Positions 27,831-37,248 of a stretch of 64,000 nt of DNA are shown piece by piece. The notes beneath the pieces were generated by a model. It had not been told where the DNA came from and searched no databases. It was given only the letters and a program-made list of their open reading frames with translations. Within the stretch, counting starts at the first letter, position 1. Each line of letters starts with the position of its first letter. Origin of the DNA: Rhodobacter huangdaonensis (GTDB taxonomy: Bacteria; Pseudomonadota; Alphaproteobacteria; Rhodobacterales; Rhodobacteraceae); contig NZ_SAVA01000005.1 of the NCBI RefSeq assembly GCF_004022465.1, positions 186,001 to 250,000 on the forward strand. Direction: 5' to 3'. The position numbers and the translations under genes are program-made.

Positions 27831-28649
27831 ATGCGGCTCATCAATGTCAGACCGCGACGGGGGACGGCAGTCCTCCTCGCCTGCCTGCCCTTCGTGGTGC
27901 TGGCGCTCGCCTATCTGGTCGGCTCGGCGGTGCGGCTGGCGGAGAACCCGAGCGACAAGCTGCTGCCGGCGCTGTCGACGATCGCGCAGACGGTGAAGCT
28001 CTACGCCTTCACCGCCGATCGCCGCACCGGGCTGTACCTGCTGTGGTCGGACAGCGCGGCAAGCCTTGGCCGGCTGCTCGCCGGCATCGGCATCGCCACC
28101 ACGCTCGCGCTGCTGCTCGGTCTGCTGAACGGCATCCTGCCCGTGGTGCGCGCGGTGCTCGCGCCCTTCGTCGCCGTCGTCTCGATGGTGCCGCCGCTCG
28201 CGCTCTTGCCGATCCTGTTCATCGTGCTGGGTCTGGGCGAGGTGTCGAAGGTCACGCTGATCGTGATCGGCGTCGCGCCGATCCTGATCCGCGACCTCGC
28301 GCTCTCGGCGCAGGCGCTGCCGCGCGAGCAGATCATCAAGGCCGAGACACTCTCGGCCTCGACCTGGCTCATCGCGATCCGGGTGGTGCTGCCGCAGGTG
28401 CTGCCGCGGCTCATTGACAGCCTGCGGCTGCAGATCGGTCCGGCCTTCCTGTTCCTGATCGCGGCCGAGGCGATCTCGGCCGATGCAGGGCTGGGCTACC
28501 GGATCTTTCTGGTGCGGCGCTATCTCTCGATGGATGTGATCTTTCCCTATGTCGCCTGGATCACCCTGCTCGCGGTGGCGATGGACCTTGGCCTGACCGC
28601 CCTGCGCCGGCGGATCTTCCCCTGGTCGGAGCTGGAGCGCGGCCGATGA
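27831..28649 (+). CDS. ABC transporter permease of the guanidine operon
   Basis: 272-residue BPD-type permease with about six transmembrane helices and the EAA-like cytoplasmic loop around AETLSASTWLIAIRVVLPQV. It belongs to the SsuC/TauC group. It begins 12 bases after the binding-protein gene and overlaps the ATPase gene by ATGA, so it forms one importer with its neighbours. Confidence 0.9.
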   Translation: MRLINVRPRRGTAVLLACLPFVVLALAYLVGSAVRLAENPSDKLLPALSTIAQTVKLYAFTADRRTGLYLLWSDSAASLGRLLAGIGIATTLALLLGLLNGILPVVRAVLAPFVAVVSMVPPLALLPILFIVLGLGEVSKVTLIVIGVAPILIRDLALSAQALPREQIIKAETLSASTWLIAIRVVLPQVLPRLIDSLRLQIGPAFLFLIAAEAISADAGLGYRIFLVRRYLSMDVIFPYVAWITLLAVAMDLGLTALRRRIFPWSELERGR

Positions 28650-29503
28650 GCGGCATCGAGATCCGTAACCTGTGGAAGGAATACGGCGATCAGGTCGTGC
28701 TGCAAAACGTCGATCTGACGATTGCGCCGCGCGCCTTCCTCGCCCTCGTCGGTCCCTCGGGCTGCGGCAAGACCACCTTCCTGCGCCTGCTGTTGGGACA
28801 GGAGGCGCCAACGCGCGGCACGATCACCCTCGACGGTGCGCCGCTGCCCGATGAGCCCGGCCCCGACCGCGGCGTGGTGTTCCAGCGCTATTCGGTCTTT
28901 GCGCACATGACGGTGCTCGGCAATGTCATGGCCGGGCCCGAGCTGCGGGCAAGCCGCCTCCTCGGCCGCACCTTCGGTGCGCGCCGCCGCGCCATCGCCG
29001 AGGAGGCGCGCGCGATGCTGGCCGAGGTCGGGCTCGCCGGCAGCGAGGACAAGTATCCCGCCCAGCTTTCGGGCGGCATGCAGCAGCGCCTTGCCCTTGC
29101 GCAGGCGCTGATGATGAAGCCGAAGGTGCTGCTTCTGGACGAGCCCTTCGGCGCGCTCGATCCGGGCATCCGCTCCGACATCCACCGGCTGATGAAGCGG
29201 CTGTGGAACGAGGTGCCGATGACCGTGGTGATGGTGACGCATGACCTCAGGGAGGCCTTCACCCTCGCCACCCGGATCATCGCCTTCGAGCGCACCCGCG
29301 ACCGTCCCGAGGAACGGCTGCGCTATGGCGCGACGATCACCAGGGACATCCTGATCTGGCCGCCGCGCAGTGCCGGCCAGACCACGATCTGGGACGCAGA
29401 TCTCCTGCCCAGTCGGGACGACCCGACCATTCCGGGGCCCATCGCCGGGACGACCTGGCCCAAGGAGGAACCCGATGCTGACGCATATCCCCCGCTCCGC
29501 TGA
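28646..29503 (+). CDS. ABC transporter ATPase of the guanidine operon
   Basis: 285 residues with Walker A GPSGCGKTT, Q-loop VVFQRYSVF, signature LSGGMQQRLALAQAL, Walker B VLLLDEPFGALD and the switch histidine in VMVTHDL. It powers import by the neighbouring permease. The C-terminal 60 residues beyond the ABC core are family-typical. Its last 29 bases overlap the next gene, which carries its own strong ribosome site within the ATPase coding sequence. Confidence 0.92.
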   Translation: MSGIEIRNLWKEYGDQVVLQNVDLTIAPRAFLALVGPSGCGKTTFLRLLLGQEAPTRGTITLDGAPLPDEPGPDRGVVFQRYSVFAHMTVLGNVMAGPELRASRLLGRTFGARRRAIAEEARAMLAEVGLAGSEDKYPAQLSGGMQQRLALAQALMMKPKVLLLDEPFGALDPGIRSDIHRLMKRLWNEVPMTVVMVTHDLREAFTLATRIIAFERTRDRPEERLRYGATITRDILIWPPRSAGQTTIWDADLLPSRDDPTIPGPIAGTTWPKEEPDADAYPPLR

Positions 29504-30281
29504 GGCCATCGCCGCCGACCGCGCCCGCTATGAGGAACACCAGCGCAAGGGGCTGAACGCCGCGCCGAAGGCGCTGCCGGCGCCAAGCCCGCGCCCCGCG
29601 CCCGCACCCGAAGCTGCGGCCGTGATCTGGGCCGAGACCGTGCCGGGGGGGTGGTATTACACCTGCCGGCTCGCCCGCGGCCAGAGCCTGCGGCTCGAGG
29701 CGGGCGGGCTGGGCGGCTCGGTCAGCCTGGCTGCCTGGTCCGCCGCCGACAGCTCGGAACGGCAGAACCTGCCCGACACCTGCAAGCTGCAATGGACGAC
29801 CGACCTGAAGAAGGGCCGCGTGGTGTTTTCCGACATGGGGCGGGTGCTGTTCTCGATCACCGAGGATTCGGCGGGCGCGAACGATGCGCTGAGCGGCGGG
29901 ATGCCGGCGCGCGCGCCCTTCACCCCCGCCTTCCGCTCGACGCGCGAGAACATGATCCTCGCCACCGCCAAGCTTGGCCTCGACAAGCGCGACCTGCCCG
30001 CGCTGCTGACCTTCTTCGCGCCGGTGCGCGTCGATGGCAAAGGGCAGTTCTTCTGGAACCCGGCGCTCCTGAACGGCGACGACTGGGTCGAGCTGCGCGC
30101 CGAGCAGGACCTGCTGATCGCGCTGTCGAACACCCGCCACCCGCTCGACCCGACGACGGGTCCGGAGGTTCCCTCCGTCAGCGCGACGCGCCTTGCCGCG
30201 CGTCCGATCGCCCGGGACGACCTGTGCCGCACCGCCACCGCCGAAGCCGTCCGCGGCTTCGAGAACACTGCACGCGCCTGA
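29475..30281 (+). CDS. cgdA: Carboxyguanidine deiminase subunit, DUF1989 (urea carboxylase-associated protein 1)
   Basis: 268-residue DUF1989 protein. Proteins of this family encoded next to guanidine carboxylase form the heteromeric carboxyguanidine deiminase that converts carboxyguanidine to allophanate and ammonia. The N-terminus (residues 1-45) is a charged and Ala/Pro-rich linker before the conserved fold (WYYTCRLARGQSLRLEAGG; DSAGANDALSGG). The start at 29475 follows AAGGAGG by six bases. Which paralogue is called A or B is inferred from gene order only. Confidence 0.8.
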   Translation: MLTHIPRSAEAIAADRARYEEHQRKGLNAAPKALPAPSPRPAPAPEAAAVIWAETVPGGWYYTCRLARGQSLRLEAGGLGGSVSLAAWSAADSSERQNLPDTCKLQWTTDLKKGRVVFSDMGRVLFSITEDSAGANDALSGGMPARAPFTPAFRSTRENMILATAKLGLDKRDLPALLTFFAPVRVDGKGQFFWNPALLNGDDWVELRAEQDLLIALSNTRHPLDPTTGPEVPSVSATRLAARPIARDDLCRTATAEAVRGFENTARA

Positions 30282-30291
30282 GGTCCCCTCC

Positions 30292-30888
30292 ATGGAACAG
30301 ATCCACGACATCCCCGCGAACCGCCCCTGGTCGGGCCTCGTCAAACAGGGCCAGACCATCCGCATCATCGACAGCTATGGCCAGCAGGCGATCGACACGC
30401 TCCTTTACAACGCCGCCGACCCCGCCGAGCGCTATTCGAGTCAGGACACGATGCGGGTGCAGAACGGCGCCTATATCGAGAAGGGCACACAGCTGATCTC
30501 GTCCGAGGGCAACCTGATGGCGACGATCACCGAGGCGACCTCGGGCCGGCACGACACCAATGCCGGCTGCTGCTCGCGCGAGAGCAACACCGTGCGCTTC
30601 GGCCACGAGACCTCGTATCTGCATGCCTGTCGCGAGAATTTCATCCTGGAATTCTCGGAATACGGGATGACCAAGCGCGACATCGTGCCGAACCTGAACT
30701 TCTTCATGAACGTGCCGATCAGCCAGAACGGCGCGATGACCATCGACGACGGCATCAGCCACCCGGGCGATTACATCGAGATGGAGGCGGCGATGGACCT
30801 GCTCGTCTTCATCTCGAACTGCCCGCAGATCAACAACCCCTGCAACGGCTTCGACCCGACGCCGATCCGCGTCGTGATCCGGGGGTAA
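30292..30888 (+). CDS. cgdB: Carboxyguanidine deiminase subunit, DUF1989 (urea carboxylase-associated protein 2)
   Basis: 198-residue second DUF1989 protein. It holds the cysteine- and histidine-containing segments SGRHDTNAGCCSRESNT and HACRENF, and a final SNCPQINNPCNGFDPTPIRV, which are strongly conserved in this family and probably bind the active-site metal. The gene lies 10 bases after its partner and 4 bases before the carboxylase gene. It completes the step between guanidine carboxylation and allophanate hydrolysis. Confidence 0.82.
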   Translation: MEQIHDIPANRPWSGLVKQGQTIRIIDSYGQQAIDTLLYNAADPAERYSSQDTMRVQNGAYIEKGTQLISSEGNLMATITEATSGRHDTNAGCCSRESNTVRFGHETSYLHACRENFILEFSEYGMTKRDIVPNLNFFMNVPISQNGAMTIDDGISHPGDYIEMEAAMDLLVFISNCPQINNPCNGFDPTPIRVVIRG

Positions 30889-30892
30889 GCCG

Positions 30893-33800
30893 ATGTTCCA
30901 GAAGGTTCTTGTGGCGAACCGCGGCGAGATCGCGGTGCGCATCATCCGCACGCTGAAGACGATGGGGATCGCCTCGGTCGCGGTCTATTCCGACGCCGAC
31001 CGCTTCGCCCCCCATGTCGCCCTTGCCGACGAGGCGGTGCGGCTTGGCCCGGCGCCGGCGGCCGAAAGCTATCTGCGGATCGAGGCCGTGGTGCAGGCCT
31101 GCCGCGACACCGGCGCCGAGGCGGTGCATCCGGGCTATGGGTTTCTGAGCGAGAACACCCGCTTTGCCGCGGCGCTCGCTGCGGCGGGGGTGGCCTTCAT
31201 CGGCCCGCGGCCCGAGCAGATCGAGGCCTTCGGGCTGAAGCACACCGCGCGCGAGATCGCCGCGCGGGCCGGTGTGCCGCTGCTTCCGGGCACCGGGCTT
31301 CTGCCCGATGCCGAGGCCGCCGCGACCGAGGCCGCGCGCATCGGCTATCCGGTGATGCTGAAGTCGACCGCCGGCGGCGGCGGCATCGGCATGAGCCTGT
31401 GCGCCGACGAGCCGGCGCTGCGTGCGGCCTTCGCCGGTGTCGAGCGCACCGCGCAGGCCAGTTTCGGCGACGCCCGCGTCTATCTCGAACGCTTCGTCGC
31501 CGACGCCCGCCATGTCGAGGTGCAGATCTTCGGCAACGGCCGCGGCCGGGTGGTGGCGCTTGGCGAGCGTGACTGCTCGCTGCAGCGGCGCAACCAGAAG
31601 GTGCTCGAGGAAACCCCCGCCCCGGGCCTGCGCCCCGAGCTCCGCGCCCGGCTGCACCGCGCCGCCGAGGAGCTGTGCGCCGAGGTCGGCTATGCCTCGG
31701 CCGGCACCGTCGAATTCATCTATGACCCGGCGCGCGAGGAATTCTATTTCCTCGAGGTCAACACCCGCCTGCAGGTCGAGCACCCGGTGACCGAGGCGGT
31801 GCTGGGCATTGATCTGGTCGAATGGATGGTGCGTCAGGCGGCGGGCGAGGACCCGATCCCGGCGCCCCTGCCCGCCCCGCAGGGCGCCGCGATCGAGGCC
31901 CGGCTTTACGCCGAGATGCCGCATGCGGGCTTTCGCCCCTCGGCCGGGCGGCTGACCGAAGTGACCTTCCCCGCAGACGCCCGCATCGACGGCTGGATCG
32001 CCACCGGCACCGAGGTCACGCCCTTCTACGACCCGATGCTGGCGAAGATCATCGTGCATGGCGCCAGCCGTGCCGAGGCGATCGGCAAGCTCGGCGCGGC
32101 GCTCGCCGCCACCCATGTCGCGGGGATCGAGACCAACCTCGCCTATCTGCGCGCGATTGCGGGATCGGATCTCTTCGCCTCGGGCAAGGTGGCGACGACG
32201 GCGCTGGCGGGCTTTGCCTTCGCCCCCGAAGGGATTGAGGTGCTGGCGCCCGGTGCGCAAAGCTCGGTGCAGGAGCTGCCGGGCCGGCTCGGGCTGTGGG
32301 GCGTGGGCGTGCCGCCCTCGGGGCCGATGGACCCGCGCGCACATCGCAACGCGAACCGCCTGCTTGGCCAGAACCCCCACACCACGACGCTCGAGATGAC
32401 GGTGGCCGGCCCGACGCTGCGCTTCCTGCGCGCCGCCCGGGTGGCGATTGCCGGGGCGCGGATGGCCCTGAGCCTCGACGGCGTGGCGGTCGAGGGCCCG
32501 GTGCTCGAGGTGCCCGCCGGCGCGACGCTGACGATCGGCCGGGTCACGGGGCCGGGCCAGCGCGCCTATCTCGCCGTTGCGGGCGGCTTCAAGGTGCCAA
32601 AGGTGCTCGGCTCGCGCGCCACCTTCGCGCTTGGCCATTTCGGCGGCCATGCGACCGGCACGCTGAAGACCGGCGACGTGCTGCATGTCGGCCGCGTGCC
32701 ACAGGAGGCCCCGGCCGCGCCCGAGCCCGCCGAGCTGACCGAGGACTGGGAGCTGGAACTGGTCTACGGCCCGCATGGCGCGCCAGATTTCTTCCGCGAC
32801 AGCGACATCGAGACCCTGTTCGCCACCGCCTATGAGGTGCATTTCAACTCCGACCGCACCGGCGTGCGGCTGATCGGCCCGGCGCCCGACTGGGCGCGCA
32901 CGGATGGCGGCGAGGCCGGGTTGCACCCCTCGAACCTGCACGACAACGCCTATGCCATCGGGGCGATCGACTTCACCGGCGACATGCCGATCATCCTCGG
33001 CCCCGACGGGCCGAGCCTTGGCGGCTTCGTCTGCCCGGGTGTGGTCAGCGCCGCCGACCGCTGGAAGCTTGGCCAGCTGAAGCCCGGCGACCGGGTGCGC
33101 TTCCGCCCCGCCGCGCGCCCCGCCGACCCGGTCGCGGGCCCGGCAATCGCCCGGCTCGGCTCGCCGCTCGTCGGTGCGCTGCCCGACGCCCCGGTGCCCG
33201 TCGCCTATCGCCGGCAGGGGGACGAGAACCTGCTCGTCGAATACGGGCCGATGAGCCTCGACATCGGGCTCAGACTGCGGGTGCAGCTTCTGATGCAGGC
33301 GGTCGAGGCGGCCCGCCTGCCGGTGATCGACCTCACCCCCGGCATCCGCTCGCTGCAACTGCACTACGACACCGCGAAGATCTCGCGCCCCGACCTGCTG
33401 CGCGAACTGGCGGCGATCGAGACCCGGCTGCCCGCGGCCGAGACGGTGAAGGTGCCGACCCGCACGGTCTGGCTGCCGCTCTCCTGGAACGACCCGCAGG
33501 CGGAACTTGCGATGCGCAAGTATCAGGAGCTGGTGCGGCCGAACGCGCCCTGGTGCCCCTCGAACATCGAGTTCATCCGCCGCATCAACGGGCTTGCGGA
33601 CGAGGCCGCGGTGCAGCGCACGATCTTCGATGCGCGCTATCTGGTGATGGGGCTGGGCGATGTTTACCTTGGCGCGCCGGTGGCGACGCCGGTCGATCCG
33701 CGCCACCGGCTGGTGACGACGAAATACAACCCCGCCCGGACCTGGACGCCGGAGAACGCGGTGGGCATCGGCGGCGCCTACATGTGCATCTATGGCATGG

Positions 33801-34393
33801 AGGGCCCGGGGGGCTATCAGCTCTTCGGCCGCACCATCCAGATGTGGAACACCTGGCGGCGCACCCCGGCCTTCGCCGACACGCCCTGGCTGCTGCGCCA
33901 CTTCGATCAGGTCCGCTTCTTCCCGGTCAGCCACGACGAACTGACCGAGGCGCGCGAGGCCTTCCCGCATGGCCGCTACGACCTGCGCATCGAGGAGGGC
34001 ACCTTCGACTGGGCGGCCGAGAAGGCCGCGCAGGACAGCGCCGGCACCGCCGCCTTCAAGGCCCGCCAGCAGGCCGCCTTCGAGGCCGAGCGGGCGCGCT
34101 GGAAGGCCGAGGGGCTGGACCAGTTCGTCGCCGACGAGGGCGGCGTCTTCGAGCAGGCCGCCATCCCCGAGGGCTGCACCGGCGTCGAAAGCCCGGTGCC
34201 CGGCAATGTCTGGAAATACCTCGTCGCCCCCGGCACCCGCCTTGCCGCGGGCGATCCCGTCGCCATCGTCGAATCGATGAAGATGGAGATCACCGTGCAC
34301 AGCCCCACGGCCGGCCGCCTGCGCGAGACCCGCGCCGCGCCCGGCCGCACCGTTCACGCCGGCGACGTGCTGGCCATTCTGGAGACCGACTGA
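30893..34393 (+). CDS. Guanidine/urea carboxylase (biotin-dependent)
   Basis: 1166-residue single-chain biotin carboxylase. The N-terminal biotin carboxylase domain (1-450) has the VANRGEIAVRI start, the ATP-grasp loop KSTAGGGGIGMS and EVNTRLQVEHPVTE. The carboxyltransferase half (about 470-1030) joins KipA/KipI-like regions (GLWGVGVPPSGPMD). The C-terminal carrier domain bears the biotinylated K1130 in ESMKMEI. Family members were long called urea carboxylases; those with a guanidine-I riboswitch and DUF1989 genes act mainly on guanidine. Its biotin demand links it to the nearby bio operon only loosely. The stop overlaps the next ATG. Confidence 0.93.
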   Translation: MFQKVLVANRGEIAVRIIRTLKTMGIASVAVYSDADRFAPHVALADEAVRLGPAPAAESYLRIEAVVQACRDTGAEAVHPGYGFLSENTRFAAALAAAGVAFIGPRPEQIEAFGLKHTAREIAARAGVPLLPGTGLLPDAEAAATEAARIGYPVMLKSTAGGGGIGMSLCADEPALRAAFAGVERTAQASFGDARVYLERFVADARHVEVQIFGNGRGRVVALGERDCSLQRRNQKVLEETPAPGLRPELRARLHRAAEELCAEVGYASAGTVEFIYDPAREEFYFLEVNTRLQVEHPVTEAVLGIDLVEWMVRQAAGEDPIPAPLPAPQGAAIEARLYAEMPHAGFRPSAGRLTEVTFPADARIDGWIATGTEVTPFYDPMLAKIIVHGASRAEAIGKLGAALAATHVAGIETNLAYLRAIAGSDLFASGKVATTALAGFAFAPEGIEVLAPGAQSSVQELPGRLGLWGVGVPPSGPMDPRAHRNANRLLGQNPHTTTLEMTVAGPTLRFLRAARVAIAGARMALSLDGVAVEGPVLEVPAGATLTIGRVTGPGQRAYLAVAGGFKVPKVLGSRATFALGHFGGHATGTLKTGDVLHVGRVPQEAPAAPEPAELTEDWELELVYGPHGAPDFFRDSDIETLFATAYEVHFNSDRTGVRLIGPAPDWARTDGGEAGLHPSNLHDNAYAIGAIDFTGDMPIILGPDGPSLGGFVCPGVVSAADRWKLGQLKPGDRVRFRPAARPADPVAGPAIARLGSPLVGALPDAPVPVAYRRQGDENLLVEYGPMSLDIGLRLRVQLLMQAVEAARLPVIDLTPGIRSLQLHYDTAKISRPDLLRELAAIETRLPAAETVKVPTRTVWLPLSWNDPQAELAMRKYQELVRPNAPWCPSNIEFIRRINGLADEAAVQRTIFDARYLVMGLGDVYLGAPVATPVDPRHRLVTTKYNPARTWTPENAVGIGGAYMCIYGMEGPGGYQLFGRTIQMWNTWRRTPAFADTPWLLRHFDQVRFFPVSHDELTEAREAFPHGRYDLRIEEGTFDWAAEKAAQDSAGTAAFKARQQAAFEAERARWKAEGLDQFVADEGGVFEQAAIPEGCTGVESPVPGNVWKYLVAPGTRLAAGDPVAIVESMKMEITVHSPTAGRLRETRAAPGRTVHAGDVLAILETD

Positions 34394-36186
34394 TGCAGCT
34401 GCCTGACATGATGACGATCGCGGCGCTTCGCGCGGCCTATGCCGCGGGCGCCACGCCCCTTGAGGTGATCGAGGAGGTGATCGCCCGCCGCGACGCGCTG
34501 GCCGATCGCGCCGTCTTCATCTCCGAGACCCCGGCCGAGAGCCTGCGCGCCGAGGCGAAGCGTCTGGCCGAGCGCGGCCCCGAGGGCCTGCCGCTCTATG
34601 GCATTCCCTTTGCGGTAAAGGACAATATCGACGTCGCCGGGCTGCTGACCACGGCCGCCTGCCCGGCCTTCGGCACCTCGCCCGCGCGCGACGCGACGAC
34701 CGTCGCGCGGCTGCGTGCGGCGGGCGCGATCGTGATCGGCAAGACCAACCTCGACCAGTTCGCGACCGGGCTGAACGGCACCCGCTCGCCCTTCGGCGCG
34801 CCGCGCTGCGTGTTCGATGCCGCCTATGTCTCGGGCGGCTCGTCCTCGGGCTCGGCGGTGGCGGTGGCCTCGGGGCTGTGTGCCTTCTCGCTCGGCTCCG
34901 ACACCGCGGGTTCGGGCCGCGTGCCGGCGATGTTCAACAACCTCGTCGGGCTGAAGCCGAGCCCCGGGCTCGTGCCGAACACCGGTTGCGTGCCGGCCTG
35001 CCGCTCGGTCGATGTCATCACCGTCTTCGCCGGCACCGTCGACGAGGCGGCCGAGGTGCGCCGGCTGATCGAGGGCCATGACCCCGCCGATCCGTTCTCG
35101 CGCGAGGCCCAGCCCGTCGCCCTGCCCGCCCGTCCGCGGATCGGCGTGCTGACCGCGGCCGAGCGCGAGTTCTACGGCAATGCCGAGGTCGCGGCCGCCT
35201 ATGACGCCGCCTGCGCCCGCGCCGAGGCGCTTGGCGCGACGCTCGTCCCCGTCGACTATGCCCCCTTCCGCGAGGCGGCGGCGCTGCTTTACGACGGGCC
35301 CTGGGTCGCAGAACGTCTGGCCGCGGTCGAGGACTTCCTCGCCACCAACGCGGACGACTTCGAGCCTACGGTGCGCAAGATCATCGAGGGCGCGAAGGGG
35401 CGCAGCGCGGTCGAGGCCTTCCGCGGCCTTTACCGGCTGAACGAGCTGCGCCAGCAGGTCGCGCCGACCTGGGAGGCGGTCGACATGCTGCTGCTGCCGA
35501 CCTCGCCCACCCGCGCGACGGTGGCCGAGATGCGCGCCGACCCGATCGGGCGCAACAGCCAGTTCGGCCTTTACACCAACTTCGCGAACCTGCTGGGCTA
35601 TGCCGCGATCGCGGTGCCCGCGGGCTTTGGCGCCTCGGGCCTGCCGGTGGGGGTGCAGCTTGTGGGGCCGGCCTTCTCGGACGAGGCGCTGGTGCCTTTC
35701 GCGGGCGCGATGCACGCGGCCGCGGCCTGTGGCATGGGGCGCGACCGCAGCGCCCCGGTGCCCACGCCGGCCGAGCCGCGCCTGCCCGAGGGCTGGTGCA
35801 CGCTCGCCGTCGTCGGCGCGCATCTGAGCGGCATGCCGCTGAACCGCGAGCTGACCGGCCCCGGCGGGCGCTGCCTTGGCGCGGCCCGCACCGCGCCCGG
35901 CTATCGGCTCTATGCGCTGGCGGGCACGGTGCCCGCAAAACCGGGCATGGTCTTCGACCCGGCGTTTACCGGCCCGGGCATTGCGGTCGAGCTCTGGGCG
36001 CTGCCGCCCGCGGCCTTCGGCGCCTTCGTCGCCGCGATCCCGGCGCCGCTCGGCATCGGCAAGGTCACGCTCGACGACGGCCGGCAGGTGACTGGCTTCC
36101 TGTGCGAGGGCCATGCGCTCGCGGGCGCCGAGGAGATCACCGGCTTCGGCGGCTGGCGTGCCTATTGCGCGGCGAAGGCGGGCTGA
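34393..36186 (+). CDS. atzF: Allophanate hydrolase
   Basis: 597 residues. The amidase-signature domain (1-440) has K76 in AVKDNID, the GGSSSGS loop near 148-154 with the cis-serine, and nucleophile S174 in SDTAGSGR. The C-terminal domain (about 455-597; LAVVGAHLSGMPLNREL, GLCEGH-type end) is the AtzF-specific second domain. It converts allophanate to two ammonia and CO2, finishing guanidine breakdown. The ATG overlaps the carboxylase stop. It is the last gene of the operon and converges on the ureohydrolase 16 bases away. Confidence 0.94.
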   Translation: MQLPDMMTIAALRAAYAAGATPLEVIEEVIARRDALADRAVFISETPAESLRAEAKRLAERGPEGLPLYGIPFAVKDNIDVAGLLTTAACPAFGTSPARDATTVARLRAAGAIVIGKTNLDQFATGLNGTRSPFGAPRCVFDAAYVSGGSSSGSAVAVASGLCAFSLGSDTAGSGRVPAMFNNLVGLKPSPGLVPNTGCVPACRSVDVITVFAGTVDEAAEVRRLIEGHDPADPFSREAQPVALPARPRIGVLTAAEREFYGNAEVAAAYDAACARAEALGATLVPVDYAPFREAAALLYDGPWVAERLAAVEDFLATNADDFEPTVRKIIEGAKGRSAVEAFRGLYRLNELRQQVAPTWEAVDMLLLPTSPTRATVAEMRADPIGRNSQFGLYTNFANLLGYAAIAVPAGFGASGLPVGVQLVGPAFSDEALVPFAGAMHAAAACGMGRDRSAPVPTPAEPRLPEGWCTLAVVGAHLSGMPLNRELTGPGGRCLGAARTAPGYRLYALAGTVPAKPGMVFDPAFTGPGIAVELWALPPAAFGAFVAAIPAPLGIGKVTLDDGRQVTGFLCEGHALAGAEEITGFGGWRAYCAAKAG

Positions 36187-36202
36187 GCCCGCCCCAGCCT
36201 CC

Positions 36203-37147
36203 TCAGCGCGCCGTGAAGATCCGGCCGAGCGTGTTGAGCAGGATCTGCGCGGCCAGAATCGCGGTGGTGCCAGTGCGGTCGTAATCCGGCGCCACCTCGA
36301 CCAGGTCGATGCCGACGATCGTGCCGCGCTTCGCCAGCCCCGCGACGATGTCGAGCACCTCGTAATACTGGAAGCCGCCATGGCTTGGCGTGCCGGTGCC
36401 CGGCGCGATCGAGGGGTCGAAGCCGTCGATGTCGAGCGTCAGGTAATAGCGCCGCCCGGCCGGGATCCGCTCCAGCACCGCCGCGATGCCGAGCCGGCGC
36501 ACCATCCGCACCGACAGGATGTCCGAGCCCATCGCCTGCGCCGCCTCGTAGCCCTCCTTCGCGGTCGAGGAGACATTGCGGATGCCGATCTGCGTCATCC
36601 CCTCGACCCAGGGCTTCTCGGCCGCGCGGCGCATCGGGTTGCCGTGGCCCACCCGCACGCCATGCCGCTCGTCGACGAAATCGAGATGGGCGTCGATCTG
36701 CACCACATGCACCGGCGCCTCGTCGGAAAAGGCGTTGATGCAGGGGATGTTGATCGAGTGATCGCCGCCCAGCACCACCGGCAGCGCCCCCGCGCGCAGG
36801 ATCGCGCGCACCCCCGCCTCGATATTCGCATGGCTTGCCGCGGTGTCAGTGTGGATGATGTCGGCATCGCCGATGTCGACGATCCGCACCCCGTCGAGAT
36901 AGGTGGTGTCGTCGTCGAAATCATAGGCCCCGGCATGGCCGAAGGCGAAGAGCGTCGAGGCCTCGCGGATGCCGCGCGGGCCAAAGCGTGTGCCGGCGCG
37001 CCATTGCGTGCCGCAGTCGAAGGGCGCGCCCATCACCGCCACATCGGCGTCGATCCGGCTCCAGTCCGGCTCGTAGGGCGATTTCGCGAAGGTGGAGATG
37101 CCGACGAAGGGCAGGTTCAGCCGGCCGCTCTCGTAATCATGTGCCAT
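36203..37147 (-). CDS. Agmatinase-family ureohydrolase
   Basis: 314-residue arginase-fold enzyme with all manganese-binding motifs: GGDHSINIP, QIDAHLDFVDE and TLDIDGFDPSIAPGTGTPSHGG. Such enzymes release urea from guanidino compounds such as agmatine, guanidinobutyrate or, in some members, guanidine itself. Its neighbour is the guanidine operon, which raises the last possibility. The start at 37147 follows AAAGGA by six bases; the frame is open 57 codons further upstream but crosses the LysR start. It is divergent from the LysR gene, with a 100-base gap. Confidence 0.88.
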   Translation of the reverse strand: MAHDYESGRLNLPFVGISTFAKSPYEPDWSRIDADVAVMGAPFDCGTQWRAGTRFGPRGIREASTLFAFGHAGAYDFDDDTTYLDGVRIVDIGDADIIHTDTAASHANIEAGVRAILRAGALPVVLGGDHSINIPCINAFSDEAPVHVVQIDAHLDFVDERHGVRVGHGNPMRRAAEKPWVEGMTQIGIRNVSSTAKEGYEAAQAMGSDILSVRMVRRLGIAAVLERIPAGRRYYLTLDIDGFDPSIAPGTGTPSHGGFQYYEVLDIVAGLAKRGTIVGIDLVEVAPDYDRTGTTAILAAQILLNTLGRIFTAR

Positions 37148-37223
37148 CGGGGGTCCTTTCCGCAGGGCTTCGGGCCAAGGCATGGCACGAGGCATTGCAC
37201 CCAAGAATACGGAACATATGATC

Positions 37224-37248
37224 TTCACATCAGAAAGGTTGATGTGAA
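37224..37248. promoter_or_regulatory. LysR-type operator overlapping the regulator start codon
   Basis: TTCACATCA-N7-TGATGTGAA is a perfect nine-base inverted repeat. The right arm ends on the first base of the LysR ATG and the spacer holds its ribosome site (AAAGG). Bound regulator would cover its own translation start region in DNA and could activate the divergent ureohydrolase gene. Confidence 0.65.

Noticed and set aside
29370..29474. An extended N-terminus for the first DUF1989 protein
   Set aside because: It overlaps the ABC ATPase in another frame, and a strong AAGGAGG precedes the ATG at 29475.
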